DNA of 64,000 nucleotides. Origin: Fasciola hepatica (Eukaryota; Platyhelminthes; Trematoda; Plagiorchiida; Fasciolidae). The position numbers were made by a program, and so were the translations under genes. Below the pieces are notes generated by a model. The model saw only the letters and a program-made list of their open reading frames with translations, made no database searches and was not told where the DNA came from. Of this stretch, positions 1 through 13,200 are shown piece by piece (position 1 is the stretch's first letter; each line of letters opens with the position of its first letter). Where the stretch lies: assembly GCA_948099385.1 (NCBI GenBank), contig CANUEZ040000203.1, positions 1,550,001 through 1,614,000 of the forward strand, written 5' to 3'.

Positions 1-354
1 GCAGTGCACATCGACCGAGCCCACACGGGCACTCCAACAACCGGTGAACCATTGTGAATCGAACAACGTAACAAAACAAGGCTATCCGGGATGGCTCTCA
101 ACGCTTTGTTCAACATCTACACTACATCATATAGCACCCTTCCCAAACTCGCTTTAAATTTGAATGGTAGGAACCAGCTTCGCGCACATCGATCGACTCC
201 TATGATGGATGACTTCTCTGTAGGGGCCTAAGTACAACCAACGCATTCACAAATGAACAACCTACACAGCTTCCTTACTATGCATGCAATTGATTAGTAG
301 TACGAGATTAGATTAGATCAGATTAGATTTGTATGATAAGATTGATCATGCAGC
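1..354. repeat. Partial satellite monomer at left edge
   Basis: The window opens inside a monomer at about monomer position 78, so it has the stem I 5' strand of the minus-strand hammerhead but lacks the core and cleavage site. It is of the CCCACACGGG type, with ACAAAAC, CATCATATAGC and GGTAGGAACC. Its end carries the unusual GTATGATAAG in place of GTATAATATG. The array clearly continues to the left. Confidence 0.97.
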
Positions 355-3300
355 TTGAAAGCTCAACTGAGCATTGAAATCCATGGAAGCACTGTACAGC
401 TGTTTCATCCTCTAAGGGACTCGACTCATCAGCAGTGCACATCGACCGAGCCCCCACGAGCACTCCAACAACCGGTGAACCATTGTGAATCGAACAACTT
501 AACAAAACAAGGCTATCCGGGATGGCTCTCAACGCTTTGTTCAACATCTACACTACATGATATAGCACCCTCCCCAAACTCGCTTTAAATTTGAATGGTA
601 AGAACCAGCTTCGCGCACACCGATCGACTCCTATGATGGATGACTTCTCTGTAGGGGCCTAAGTACAACCAACGCATTCCCAAATGAACAACCTACACAG
701 CTTCCTTACTATGCATGCAATTGTTCAGTAGTACGAGATTAGATCAGATTAGATTAGATTTGTATAATATGATTGATCATGCAGCTTGAACGCTCAACTG
801 AGCATTGAAATCCATGGAAGCACTGTACAGCTGTTTCATCCTCTAAGGGACTCAACTCATCAGCAGTGCACATCGACCGAGCCCCCACGGGCACTCCAAC
901 AACCGGTGAACCATTGTGAATCGAACAACTTTACAACACAAGGCTATCTGGGATGGCTCTCAACGCTTTGTTCAACATCTACACTACATGATATAGCACC
1001 CTTCCCAAACTCGCTTCAAATTTGAATGGTAAGAACCAGCTTCGCGCACACCGATCGACTCCTATGATGGATGACTTCTCTGTAGGGGCCTGAGTACAAC
1101 CAACGCATTCCCAAATGAACAACCTACACAGCTTCCTTACTATGCATGCAATTGATTAGTAGTACGAGATTAGATCAGATTAGATTAGATTTGTATAATA
1201 TGATTGATCATGCAGCTTGAACGCTCAACTGAGCATTGAAATCCATGGAAGCACTGTACAGCTGTTTCATCCTCTAAGGGACTCGACTCATCAGCATTGC
1301 ACATCGACCGAGCCCCCACGAGCACTCCAACAACCGGTGAACCATTGTGAATCGAACAACTTAACAACACAAGGCTATCCGGGATGGCTATCAACGCTTT
1401 GTTCAACATCTACACTACATCATATAGCACCGTTCCCAAACTCGCTTCAAATTTGAATGATAAGAACCAGCTTCGCGCACACCGATCGACTCCTATGATG
1501 GATGACTTCTCTGTAGTGGCCTAAGTACAACCAACGCATTCCCAAATGAACAACCTACACAGCTTCCTTACTATGCATGCAATTGATTAGTAGTACGAGA
1601 TTAGATCAGATTAGATTAGATTTGTATAATATGATTGATCATGCAGCTTGAACGCTCAACTGAGCGTTGAAATCCATCGAAGCACTGTACAGCGTTTTCA
1701 TCATTGTACGGACTCGACTCATCAGCAGTGCACATCGACCGAGCCCCCACGGGCACTCCAACAACTGGTGAACCATTGTGAATCGAACAACTTAACAAGA
1801 CAAGGCTATCCGGGATGGCTCTCAACGCTTTGTTCAACATCTACACTACATGATATAGCACCCTTCCCAAACTCGCTTTAAATTTGAATGGTAAGAACCA
1901 GCTTCGCGCACACCGATCGACTCCTATGATGGATGACTTCTCTGTAGGGGCCTAAGTACAACCAACGCATTCCCAAATGAACAACCTACACAGCTTCGTT
2001 ACTATGCATGCAATTGATTAGTAGTACGAGATTAGATCAGATTAGATTAGATTTGTATAATATGATTGATCATGCAGCTTGAACGCTCAACTGAGCATTG
2101 ACATCCATGGAAGCACTGTTCAGCTGTTTCATCCTCTAAGGCACTCGACTCATCAGCAGTGCACATCGACCGAGCCCCCACGGGCACTCCAACAACCGGT
2201 GAACCATTGTGAATCGAACAACTTTACAACACAAGGCTATCCGGGATGGCTCTCAACGCTTTGTTCAACATCTACACTACATGATATAGCACCGTTCCCA
2301 AACTCGCTTCAAATTTGAATGATGAGAACCAGCTTCGCGCACACCGATCGACTCCTATGATGGATGACTTCTCTGTAGGGGCCTAAGTACAACCAACGCA
2401 TTCCCAAATGAACAACCTACACAGCTTCCTTACTATGCATGCAATTGATTAGTAGTAGGAGATAAGTTCAGATTAGATTAGATTGGTATAATATGATTGA
2501 TCATGCAGCTTGAACGCTCAACTGAGCATTGAAATCCATGGAAGCACTGTACAGCTTTTTCATCATTGTACGTACTCGACTCATCAGCAGTGCACATCGA
2601 CCGAGCCCCCACGGGCACTCCAACAACTGGTGAACCATTGTGAATCGAACAACTTAACAAAACAAGGCTATCCGGGATGGCTCTCAACGCTTTGTTCAAC
2701 ATCTACACTACTTGATATAGCACCCTTCCCAAACTCGCTTCAAATTTGAATGGTAAGAACCAGCTTCGCGCACACCGATCGACTCCTATGATGGATGACT
2801 TCTCTGTAGGGGCCTAAGTACAACCAACGCATTCCCAAATGAACAACCTACACAGCTTCCTTACTATGCATGCAATTGATTAGTAGTATGAGATTAGATT
2901 AGATTAGATTAGATTTGTATAATATGATTGATCATGCAGCTTGAACGCTCAACTGAGCATTGACATCCATGGAAGCACTGTTCAGCTGTTTCATCCTCTA
3001 AGGCACTCGACTCATCAGCAGTGCACATCGACCGAGCAACCACGGGCACTCCAACAACCGGTGAACCATTGTGAATCGAACAACTTAACAACACAAGGCT
3101 ATCCGGGATGGCTCTCAACGTTTTGTTCAACATCTACACTACATGATATAGCACCCTTCCCAAACTCGCTTCCAATTTGAATGGTAACAACCAGCTTCGC
3201 GCACACCGATCGACTCCTATGATGGATGACTTCTCCGTAGGGGCCTGAGTACAACCAACGCATTCCCAAATGAACAACCTACACAGCTTGCTTACTATGC

Positions 3301-6300
3301 ATGCAATTGATAAGTAGTAGGAGATAAGTTCAGATTAGTTTAGATTTGTATGATATGATTGGTCATGCAGCTTGAACGCTCAACTGAGCATTGAAATCCA
3401 TGGAAGCACTGTCCAGCTGTTTCATCCTCTAAGGGACTCGACTCATCAGCAGTGCACATCGACCGAGCCCCCACGGGCACTCCAACAACCGGTGAACCAT
3501 TGTGAATCGAACAACTTAACAACACAAGGCTATCCGGGATGGCTCTCAACGTTTTGTTCAACATCTACACTACATGATATAGCACCCTTCCCAAACTCGC
3601 TTCAAATTTGAATGGTAGGAATCAGCTTCGCGCACACCGATCGACTCCTATGATGGATGACTTCTCTGTAGGGGCCTAAGTACAACCAACGCATTCACAA
3701 ATGAACAACCTACACAGCTTCCCTACTATGCATGCAATTGATTAGTAGTACGAGATTAGATTAGATTAGATTAGATTAGATTTGTATAATATGATTGATC
3801 ATGCAGCTTGAACGCTCAGCTGAGCATTGAAATCCATGGAAGCACTGTACAGCTGTTTCATCCTCTAAGGGACTCGACTCATCAGCAGTGCACATAGACC
3901 GAGCCCCCACGGGCACTCCAACAACCGGTGAACCATTGTGAATCGAACAACTTAACAACACAAGGCTATCCGGGATGGCTATCAACGCTTTGTTCAACAT
4001 CTACACTACATGATATAGCACCGTTCCCAAACTCGCTTCAAATTTGAATGGTAAGAATCAGCTTCGCGCACACCGATCGACTCCTATGATGGATGACTTC
4101 TCTGTAGGGGCCTAAGTACAACCAACGCATTCCCAAATGAACAACCTACACAGCTTCCTTACTATGCATGCAATTGATTAGTAGTACGCGATTAGATCAG
4201 ATTAGATTAGATTTGTATAATATGATTGATCATGCAGCTTGAACGCTCAACTGAGCATTGAAATCCATGGAAGCACTGTACAGCTGTTTCATCCTCTAAG
4301 GGACTCGACTCATCAGCAGTGCACATCGACCGAGCCCCCACGGGCATTCCAACAACCGGTGAACCATTGTGAATCGAACAACTTAACAAGACAAGGCTAT
4401 CCGGGATGACTCTCAACGCTTTGTTCAACATCTACACTACATGATATAGCACCCTTCCCAAACTCGCTTCAAATTTGAATGGTAAGAACCAGCTTCGCGC
4501 ACACCGATCGACTCCTATGATGGATGACTTCTCTGTAGGGGCCTAAGTACAACCAACGCATTCACAAATGAACAACCTACACAGCTTCCTTACTGTGCAT
4601 GCAATTGATTACTAGTACGAGATAAGATCAGATTAGATTAGATTAGATTTGTATAATATGATTGATCATGCAGCTTGAACGCTCAACTGAGCATTGAAAT
4701 CCATGGAAGCACTGTACAGCTGTTTCATCCTCTAAGGGACTCGACTCATCAGCAGTGCACATCGACCGAGCCCCCACGGGCACTCCAACAACCGGTGAAC
4801 CATTGTGAATCGAACAACTTAACAAAACAAGGCTATCCGGGATGGCTCTCAACGCTTTGTTCAACATCTACACTACTTGATATAGCACCCTTCCCAAACT
4901 CGCTTCAAATTTGAATGGTAGGAATCAGCTTCGCGCACACCGATCGACTCCTATGATGGATGACTTCTCTGTAGGGGCCTAAGTAAAACCAACGCATTCA
5001 CAAATGAACAACCTACACAGCTTCCTTACTATGCATGCAATTGATTAGTAGTACGAGATTAGATTAGATTAGATTAGATTAGATTTGTATAATATGATTG
5101 GTCATGCAGCTTGAACGCTCAACTGAGCATTGAAATCCATGGAAGCACTGTACAGCTGTTTCATCCTCTAAGTGACTCGACTCATCAGCAGTGCACATAG
5201 ACCGAGCCCCCACGGGCACTCCAACAACCGGTGAACCATTGTGAATCGAACAACTTAACAACACCGGGCTATCCGGGATGGCTATCAACGCTTTGTTCAA
5301 CATCTACACTACATGATATAGCACCCTTCCCAAACTCGCTTTAAATTTGAATGGTAACAACCAGCTTCGCGCAAACCGATCGACTCCTATGATGGATGGC
5401 TTCTCTGTAGGGGCCTAAGTACAACCAACGCATTCCCAAATGAACAACCTACACAGCTTCCTTACTATGCATGCAATTGATTAGTAGTACGCGATTAGAT
5501 CAGATTAGATTAGATTTGTATAATATGATTGATCATGCAGCTTGAACGCTCAACTGAGCATTGAAATCCATGGAAGCACTGTACAGCTGTTTCATCCTCT
5601 AAGGGACTCGACTCATCAGCAGTGCACATCGACCGAGCCCCCACGGGCATTCCAACAACCGGTGAACCATTGTGAATCGAACAACTTAACAAGACAAGGC
5701 TATCCGGGATGACTCTCAACGCTTTGTTCAACATCTACACTACATGATATAGCACCCTTCCCAAACTCGCTTCAAATTTGAATGGTAAGAACCAGCTTCG
5801 CGCACACCGATCGACTCCTATGATGGATGACTTCTCTGTAGGGGCCTAAGTACAACCAACGCATTCCCAAATGAACAACCTACACAGCTCCCCTACTATG
5901 CATGCAATTGATTAGTAGTACGAGATAAGTTCAGATTAGATTAGATTTGTATAATATGATTGATCATGCAGCTTGAACGCTCAACTGAGCATTGACATCC
6001 ATGGAAGCACTGTACAGCTGTTTCATCCTCTAAGGGACTCGACTCATCAGCAGTGCACATCGACCGAGCCCCCACGGGCACTCCAACAACCGGTGAACCA
6101 TTGTGAATCGAACAACTTAACAACACCGGGCTATCCGGGATGGCTATCAACGCTTTGTTCAACATCTACACTACATGATATAGCACCCTTCCCAAACTCG
6201 CTTCAAATTTGAATGGTAAGAACCAGCTTCGCGCACACCGATCGACTCGTATGATGGATGACTTCTCTGTAGGGGCCTAAGTACAACCAACGCATTCCCA

Positions 6301-9300
6301 AATGAACAACCTACACAGCTTCCCTACTATGCATGCAATTGATTAGTAGTACGAGATTAGTTCAGATTAGATTAGATTTGTATAATATGATTGATCATGC
6401 AGCTTGAACGCTCAACTGAGCATTGAAATCCATGGAAGCACTGTACAGCTGTTTCATCCTCTAAGGGACTCGACTCATCAGTAGTGCACATCGACCGAGC
6501 CCCCACGGGCACTCCAACAACCGGTGAACCATTGTGAATCGAACAACTTACCAAAACAAGGCTATCCGGGATGGCTCTCAACGCTTTGTTCAACATCTAC
6601 ACTACATGATATAGCACCCTTCCCAAACTCGCTTCAAATTTGAATGGTAAGAACCAGCTTCGCGCACACCGATCGACTCCTATGATGGATGACTTCTCTG
6701 TAGGGGCCTAAGTTCAACCAACGCATTCCCAAATGAACAACCTACACAGCTTCCTTACTATGCATGCAATTGATTAGTAGTACGATATAAATTCAGGTTA
6801 GATTAGATTTGTATAATATGATTGACCCTGCAGCTTGAACGCCCAACTGAGCATTGACATCCATGGAAGCACTGTACAGCTGTTTCATCCTCTAAGGCAC
6901 TCGACTCATCAGCAGTGCACATCGACCGAGCCCCCACGGGCACTCCAACAACCGGTGAACCATTGTGAATCGAACAACTTAACAAAACAAGGCTATCCGG
7001 GATGGCTCTCAACGCTTTGTTCAACAACTACACTACATCATATATAGCACCCTTCCCAAACTCGCTTCAAATTTGAATGGTAAGAACTAGCTTCGCGAAC
7101 ACCGATCCACTCCTATGATGGATGACTTCTCTGTAGGGGCCTGAGTTCAACCAACGCATTCACAAATGAACAACCTACACAGCTTCCTTACTATGCATGC
7201 AATTGATTAGTAGTACGAGATAAGTTCAGATTAGATTAGATTTGTATAATATGATTGATCATGCAGCGTGAACGCTCAACTGAGCATTGACATCCATGGA
7301 AGCACTGTACAGCTGTTTCATCCTCTAAGGGACTCGACTCATCAGCAGTGCACATCGACCGAGCCCACACGGGCACTCCAACAACCGGTGAACCATTGTG
7401 AATCGAACAACTTAACAACACAAGGCTATCCGGGATGGCTCTCAACGCTTTGTTCAACATCTACACTACATGATATAGCACCCTTCCCAAACTCGCTTCA
7501 AATTTGAATGGTAAGAACCAGCTTCGCGCACACCGATCGACTCCTATGATGGATGACTTCTCTGTAGGGGCCTAAGTACAACCAACGCATTCCCAAATGA
7601 ACAACCTACACAGCTTCCTTACTATGCATGCAATTGATTAGTAGTACGAGATTAGATTAGATTAGATAAGATTAGATTTGTATAATATGATTGATCATGC
7701 AGCTTGAACGCTCAACTGAGCATTGAAATCCATGGAAGCACTGTACAGATGTTTCATCCTCTAAGGGACTCGACTCATCAGCAGTGCACATCGACCGGCC
7801 CCCACGGGCACTCCAACAACCGGTGAACCATTGTGAATCGAACAACTCAACAACACAAGGCTATCCGGGATGGCTCTCAACGCTTTGTTCAACACCTACA
7901 CTACATGATATAGCACCGTTCCCAAACTCGCTTCAAATTTGAATGGTAGGAACCAGCTTCGCGCACACCGATCGACTCCTATGATGGATGACTTCTCTGT
8001 AGGGGCCTAAGTACAACCAACGCATTCCCAAATGAACAACCTACACAGCTTCCTTACTATGCATGCAATTGATTAGTAGTACGAGATTAGATCAGATTGG
8101 GTTAGATTTGTATAATATGATTGATCATGCAGCTTGAACGCTCAACTGAGCATTGAAATCCATGGAAGCACTGTACAGCTGTTTCATCCTCTAAGGGACT
8201 CGACTCATCAGCAGTGCACATCGACCGAGCCCCCACGGGCACTCCAACAACCGGTGAACCATTGCGAATCGAACAAACCAACAACACAAAGTTATCCGGG
8301 ATGGCTATCAACGCTTTGTTCAACATCTACACTACATCATATTACACCCTTCCCAAACTCGCTTCAAATTTGAATGGTAAGAACCAGCTTCGCGCACACC
8401 GATCGACTCGTATGATGGATGACTTCTCTGTAGGGGCCTAAGTACAACCAACGCATTCCCAAATGAACAACCTACACAGCTTCCTTACTATGCATGCAAT
8501 TGATTAGTAGTACGCGATTAGATCAGATTAGATTAGATTTGTATAATATGATTGATCATGCAGCTTGAACGCTCAACTGAGCATTGAAATCCATGGAAGC
8601 ACTGTACAGCTGTTTCATCCTCTAAGGGACTCGACTCATCAGCAGTGCACATCGACCGAGCCCCCACGGGCATTTCAACAACCGGTGAACCATTGTGAAT
8701 CGAACAACTTAACAAGACAAGGCTATCCGGGATGGCTATCAACGCTTTGTTCAACATCTACACTACATGATATAGCACCGTTCCCAAACTCGATTCAAAT
8801 TTGAATGGTAAGAATCAGCTTCGCGCACACCGATCGACTCCTACGATGGATGACTTCTCTGTAGGGGCCTAAGTACAACCAACGCATTCCCAAATGAACA
8901 ACCTACACAGCTTCCTTACTATGCATGCAATTGATTAGTAGTACGAGATTAGATTAGATTAGATTAGATTTGTATAATATGATTGATCATGCAGCTTGAA
9001 CGCTCAGCTGAGCATTGAAATCCATGGAAGCACTGTACAGCTGTTTCATCCTCTAAGGGACTCGACTCATCAGCAGTGCACATCGACCGAGCCCCCACGG
9101 GCACTCCAACAACCGGTGAACCATTGTGAATCGAACAACTCAACAACACAAGGCTATCCGGGATTGCTATCTAGGCTTTGTTCAACATCTACGCTACATG
9201 ATATTGTACCCTTCCCAAACTCGCTTTAAATTTGAATGGTAAGAACCAGCTTCGCGCACACCGATCCACTCCTATGATGGATGACTTCTCTGTAGGGGCC

Positions 9301-10283
9301 TAAGTTCAACCAACGCATTCACAAATGAACAACCTACACAGCTTCCTTACTATGCATGCAATTGATTAGTAGTACGAGATGAGTTCAGATTAGATTTGTA
9401 TAATATGATTGATCATGCAGCTTGAACGCTCAACTGAGCATTGAAATCCATGGAAGCACTGTACAGATGTTTCATCCTCTAAGGGATTCGACTCATCAGC
9501 ATTGCACATCGACCGAGCCCCCACGGGCACTCCAACAACCGGTGAACCATTGTGAATCGAACAACTCAACAACACAAGGCTATCCGGGATGGCTATCAAC
9601 GCTTTGTTCAACACCTACACTACATGATATAGCACCGTTCCCAAACTCGCTTCAAATTTGAATGGTTAGAATCAGCTTCGCGCACACCGATCGACTCCTA
9701 CGATGGATGACTTCTCTGTAGGGGCCTCAGTACAACCAACGCATTCCCAAATGAACAACCTACACAGCTTCCTTACTATGCATGCAATTGATTAGTAGTA
9801 CGAGATAAGTTCAGATTAGATTAGATTTGTATAATATGATTGATCATGCAGCTTGAACGCTCAACTGAGCATTGAAATCCATGGAAGCACTGTACAGCTG
9901 TTTCATCCTCTAAGGGACTCGACTCATCAGCAGTGCACATCGACCGAGCCCACACGGGCATTTCAACAACCGGTGAACCATTGTGAATCGAACAAATCAA
10001 CAACACAAGGCTATCCGGGATGGCTATCAACGCTTTGTTCAACATCTACACTACATGATATAGCACCCTTCCCAAACTCGCTTCAAATTTGAATGGTAAG
10101 AATCAGCTTCGCGCACACCGATCGACTCCTACGATGGATGACTTCTCTGTAGGGGCCTAAGTACAACCAACGCATTCCCAAATGAACAACCTACACAGCT
10201 TCCTTACTATGCATGCAATTGATTAGTAGTACGAGATTAGATCAGATTAGATTAGATTTGTATAATATGATTGATCATGCAGC
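355..10283. repeat. Satellite monomers 1-23
   Basis: Monomer starts: 355, 786, 1217, 1648, 2079, 2510, 2941, 3372, 3808, 4239, 4675, 5111, 5542, 5973, 6404, 6835, 7268, 7704, 8134, 8565, 8996, 9422, 9853. Most are of the GAGCCCCCACGG type. Ribozyme-damaging changes occur at 2079 and 2941 (CTGTTCAG for CTGTACAG, an 862 bp dimer spacing) and at 3372 (CTGTCCAG). Monomers 1648 and 2510 carry the variant loop II CATTGTACG. Monomer 7704 has lost bases in CGACCGGCCCC. The pentamer block before 9422 has lost one GATTA unit, giving the shortest spacing seen (426 bp). Confidence 0.96.
3372..5972. repeat. Tandem trimer duplication, offset 1303 bp
   Basis: Monomers 3372, 3808 and 4239 are copied as 4675, 5111 and 5542, each at an offset of 1303 bp. 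Shared rare marks are GGTAGGAATCAGC at the end of the first monomer, CACATAGACCGAG in the second, and GTACGCGATTAG before plus GGGATGACTCTC inside the third. The copies differ at scattered sites, for example CTGTCCAG only in 3372 and GCAAACCGATCG only in 5111, so this is an older duplication than that at 41.8-44.4 kb. Confidence 0.85.
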
Positions 10284-13200
10284 TTGAACGCTCAACTGAG
10301 CATTGAAATCCATGGAAGCACTGTACAGCTGTTTCATCCCCTAAGGGACTCGACTCATCAGCAGTGCACATCGACCGAGCAACCACGGGCACTCCAACAA
10401 CCGGTGAACCATTGTGAATCGAACAACTCAACAACACAAGGCTATCCGGGATGGCTATCAACGCTTTGTTCAACACCTACACTACATGATATAGCACTGT
10501 TCCCAAACTCGCTTCAAATTTGAATGGTAAGAACCAGCTTCGCGCACACCGATCGACTCCTATGATGGATGACTTCTCTGTAGGGGCCTAAGTACAACCA
10601 ACGCATTCCCAAATGAACAACCTACACAGCTTCCTTACTATGCATGCAATTTATTAGTAGTACGAGATTAGATCAGATTAGATTAGATTTGTATAATATG
10701 ATTGATCATGCAGCTTGAACGCTCAACTGAGCATTGAAATCCATGGAAGCACTGTACAGCTGTTTCATCCTCTAAGGGACTCGACTCATCAGCAGTGCAC
10801 ATCGACCGAGCAACCACGGGCACTCCAACAACCGGTGAACCATTGTGAATCGAACAAATCAACAACACAAGGCTATCCGGGATGGCTATCAACGCTTTGT
10901 TCAACATCTACACTACATGATATAGCACCCTTCCCAAACTCGCTTCAAATTTGAATGGTAAGAACCAGCTTCGCGCACACCGATCGACTCCTATGATGGA
11001 TGACTTCTCTGTAGGGGCCTAAGTACAACCAACGCATTCCCAAATGAACAACCTACACAGCTTCCTTACTATGCATGCAATTGATTAGTAGTACGCGATT
11101 AGATCAGATTAGATTAGATTTGTATAATATGATTGATCATGCAGCTTGAACGCTCAACTGAGCATTGAAATCCATGGAAGCACTGTACAGCTGTGTCATC
11201 CTCTAAGGGACTCTACTTATCAGCAGTGCACATCGACCGAGCAACCACGGGCACTCCAACAACCGGTGAACCATTGTGAATCGAACAACTTTACAACACA
11301 AGACTATCCGGGATGGCTCTCAACGCTTTGTTCAACATCTACACTACATCATATATAGCACCCTTCCCAAACTCGCTTCAAATTTGAATGGTAAGAACCA
11401 GCTTCGCGCACACCGATCGACTCGTATGATGGATGACTTCGCTGTAGGGGCTGAGTACAAACAACGCATTCCCAAATGAAAAACCTACACAGCTTCCTTA
11501 CTATGCATGCAATTTATTAGTAGTACGAGATAAGTTCAGATTAGATTAGATTTGTATAATATGATTGATCATGCAGCTTGAACGCTCAACTGAGCATTGA
11601 AATCCATGGAAGCACTGTACAGCTGTTTCATCCTCTAAGGGACTCGACTCATCAGCAGTGCACATCGACCGAGCCCCCACGGGCACTCCAACAACCGGTG
11701 AACCATTGTGAATCGAACAACCTAACAACACAAGGCTATCCGGGATGGCTCTCAACGCTTTGTTCAACATCTACACTACATGATATAGCACCCTTCCCAA
11801 ACTCGCTTCAAATTTGAATGGTAAGAACCAGCCTCGCGCACACTGATCGACTCCTATGATGGATGAATTCTCTGTAGGGGTCTGAGTACAACCAACGCAT
11901 TCCCAAATGAACAACCTACACAGCTTCCTTACTATGCATGCAATTGATTAGTAGTACGAGATTAGATCAGATTAGATTAGATTTGTATAATATGATTGAT
12001 CATGCAGCTTGAACGCTCAACTGAGCATTGAAATCCATGGAAGCACTGTACAGCTGTTTCATCCTCTAAGGGACTCGACTCATCAGCAGTGCACATCGAC
12101 CGAGCAACCACGGGCACTCCAACAACCGGTGAACCATTGCGAATCGAACAAATCAACAACACAAGGCTATCCGGGATGGCTCTCAACGCTTTGTTCAACA
12201 TCTACACTACATGATATAGCACCCTTCCCAAACTCGCTTCAAATTTGAATGGTAAGAACCAGCTTCGCGCACACCGATCGACTCGTATGATGGATGACTT
12301 CTCTGTAGGGGCCTAAGTACAACCAACGCATTCCCAAATGAACAACCTACACAGCTTCCTTACTATGCATGCAATTGATTAGTAGTACGAGATTAGATTA
12401 GATTAGATTAGAATAGATTTGTATAATATGATTGATCATGCAGCTTGAACGCTCAACTGAGCATTGAAATCCATGGAAGCACTGTACAGCTGTTTCATCC
12501 TCTAAGGGACTCGACTCATCAGCAGTGCACATCGACCGAGCAACCACGGGCACTCCAACAACCGGTGAACCATTGTGAATCGAACAACTTAACAACACAA
12601 GACTATCCGGGATGGCTATCAACGCTTTGTTCAACATCTACACTACATCATATATAGCACCCTTCCCAAACTCGCTTCAAATTTGAATGGTAAGAACCAG
12701 CTTCGCGCAGACCGATCGACTCCTATGATGGATGACTTCTCTGTAGGGGCCTCAGTACAACCAACGCATTCCCAAATGAACAACCTACACAGCTTCCTTA
12801 CTATGCATGCAATTGATTAGTAGTACGAGATTAGATCAGATTAGATTAGATTTGTATAATATGATTGATCATGCAGCTTGAACGCTCAACTGAGCATTGA
12901 AATCCATGGAAGCACTGTACAGCTGTTTCATCCTCTAAGGGACTCGACTCATCAGCAGTGCACATCGACCGAGCAACCACGGGCACTCCAACAACCGGTG
13001 AACCATTGCGAATCGAACAAATCAACAACACAAGGCTATCCGGGATGGCTATCAACGCTTTGTTCAACATCTACACTACATGATATAGCACCCTTCCCAA
13101 ACTCGCTTCAAATTTGAATGGTAAGAACCAGCTTCGCGCAGACCGATCGACTCCTATGATGGATGACTTCTCTGTAGGGGCCTAAGTACAACCAACGCAT

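Noticed and set aside
754..767. TATA-like element GTATAATATG in each monomer
   Set aside because: A single AT-rich match next to the GATTA block, with no other Pol II promoter feature and no gene to serve.
786..1216. Short perfect palindromes (TGCATGCA, CAAATTTG, CTGTACAG, ACCGGT, CCATGG) as centromeric dyad structures
   Set aside because: They are short, and CTGTACAG is already explained by the ribozyme; nothing else ties the rest to cruciform formation or centromere function.
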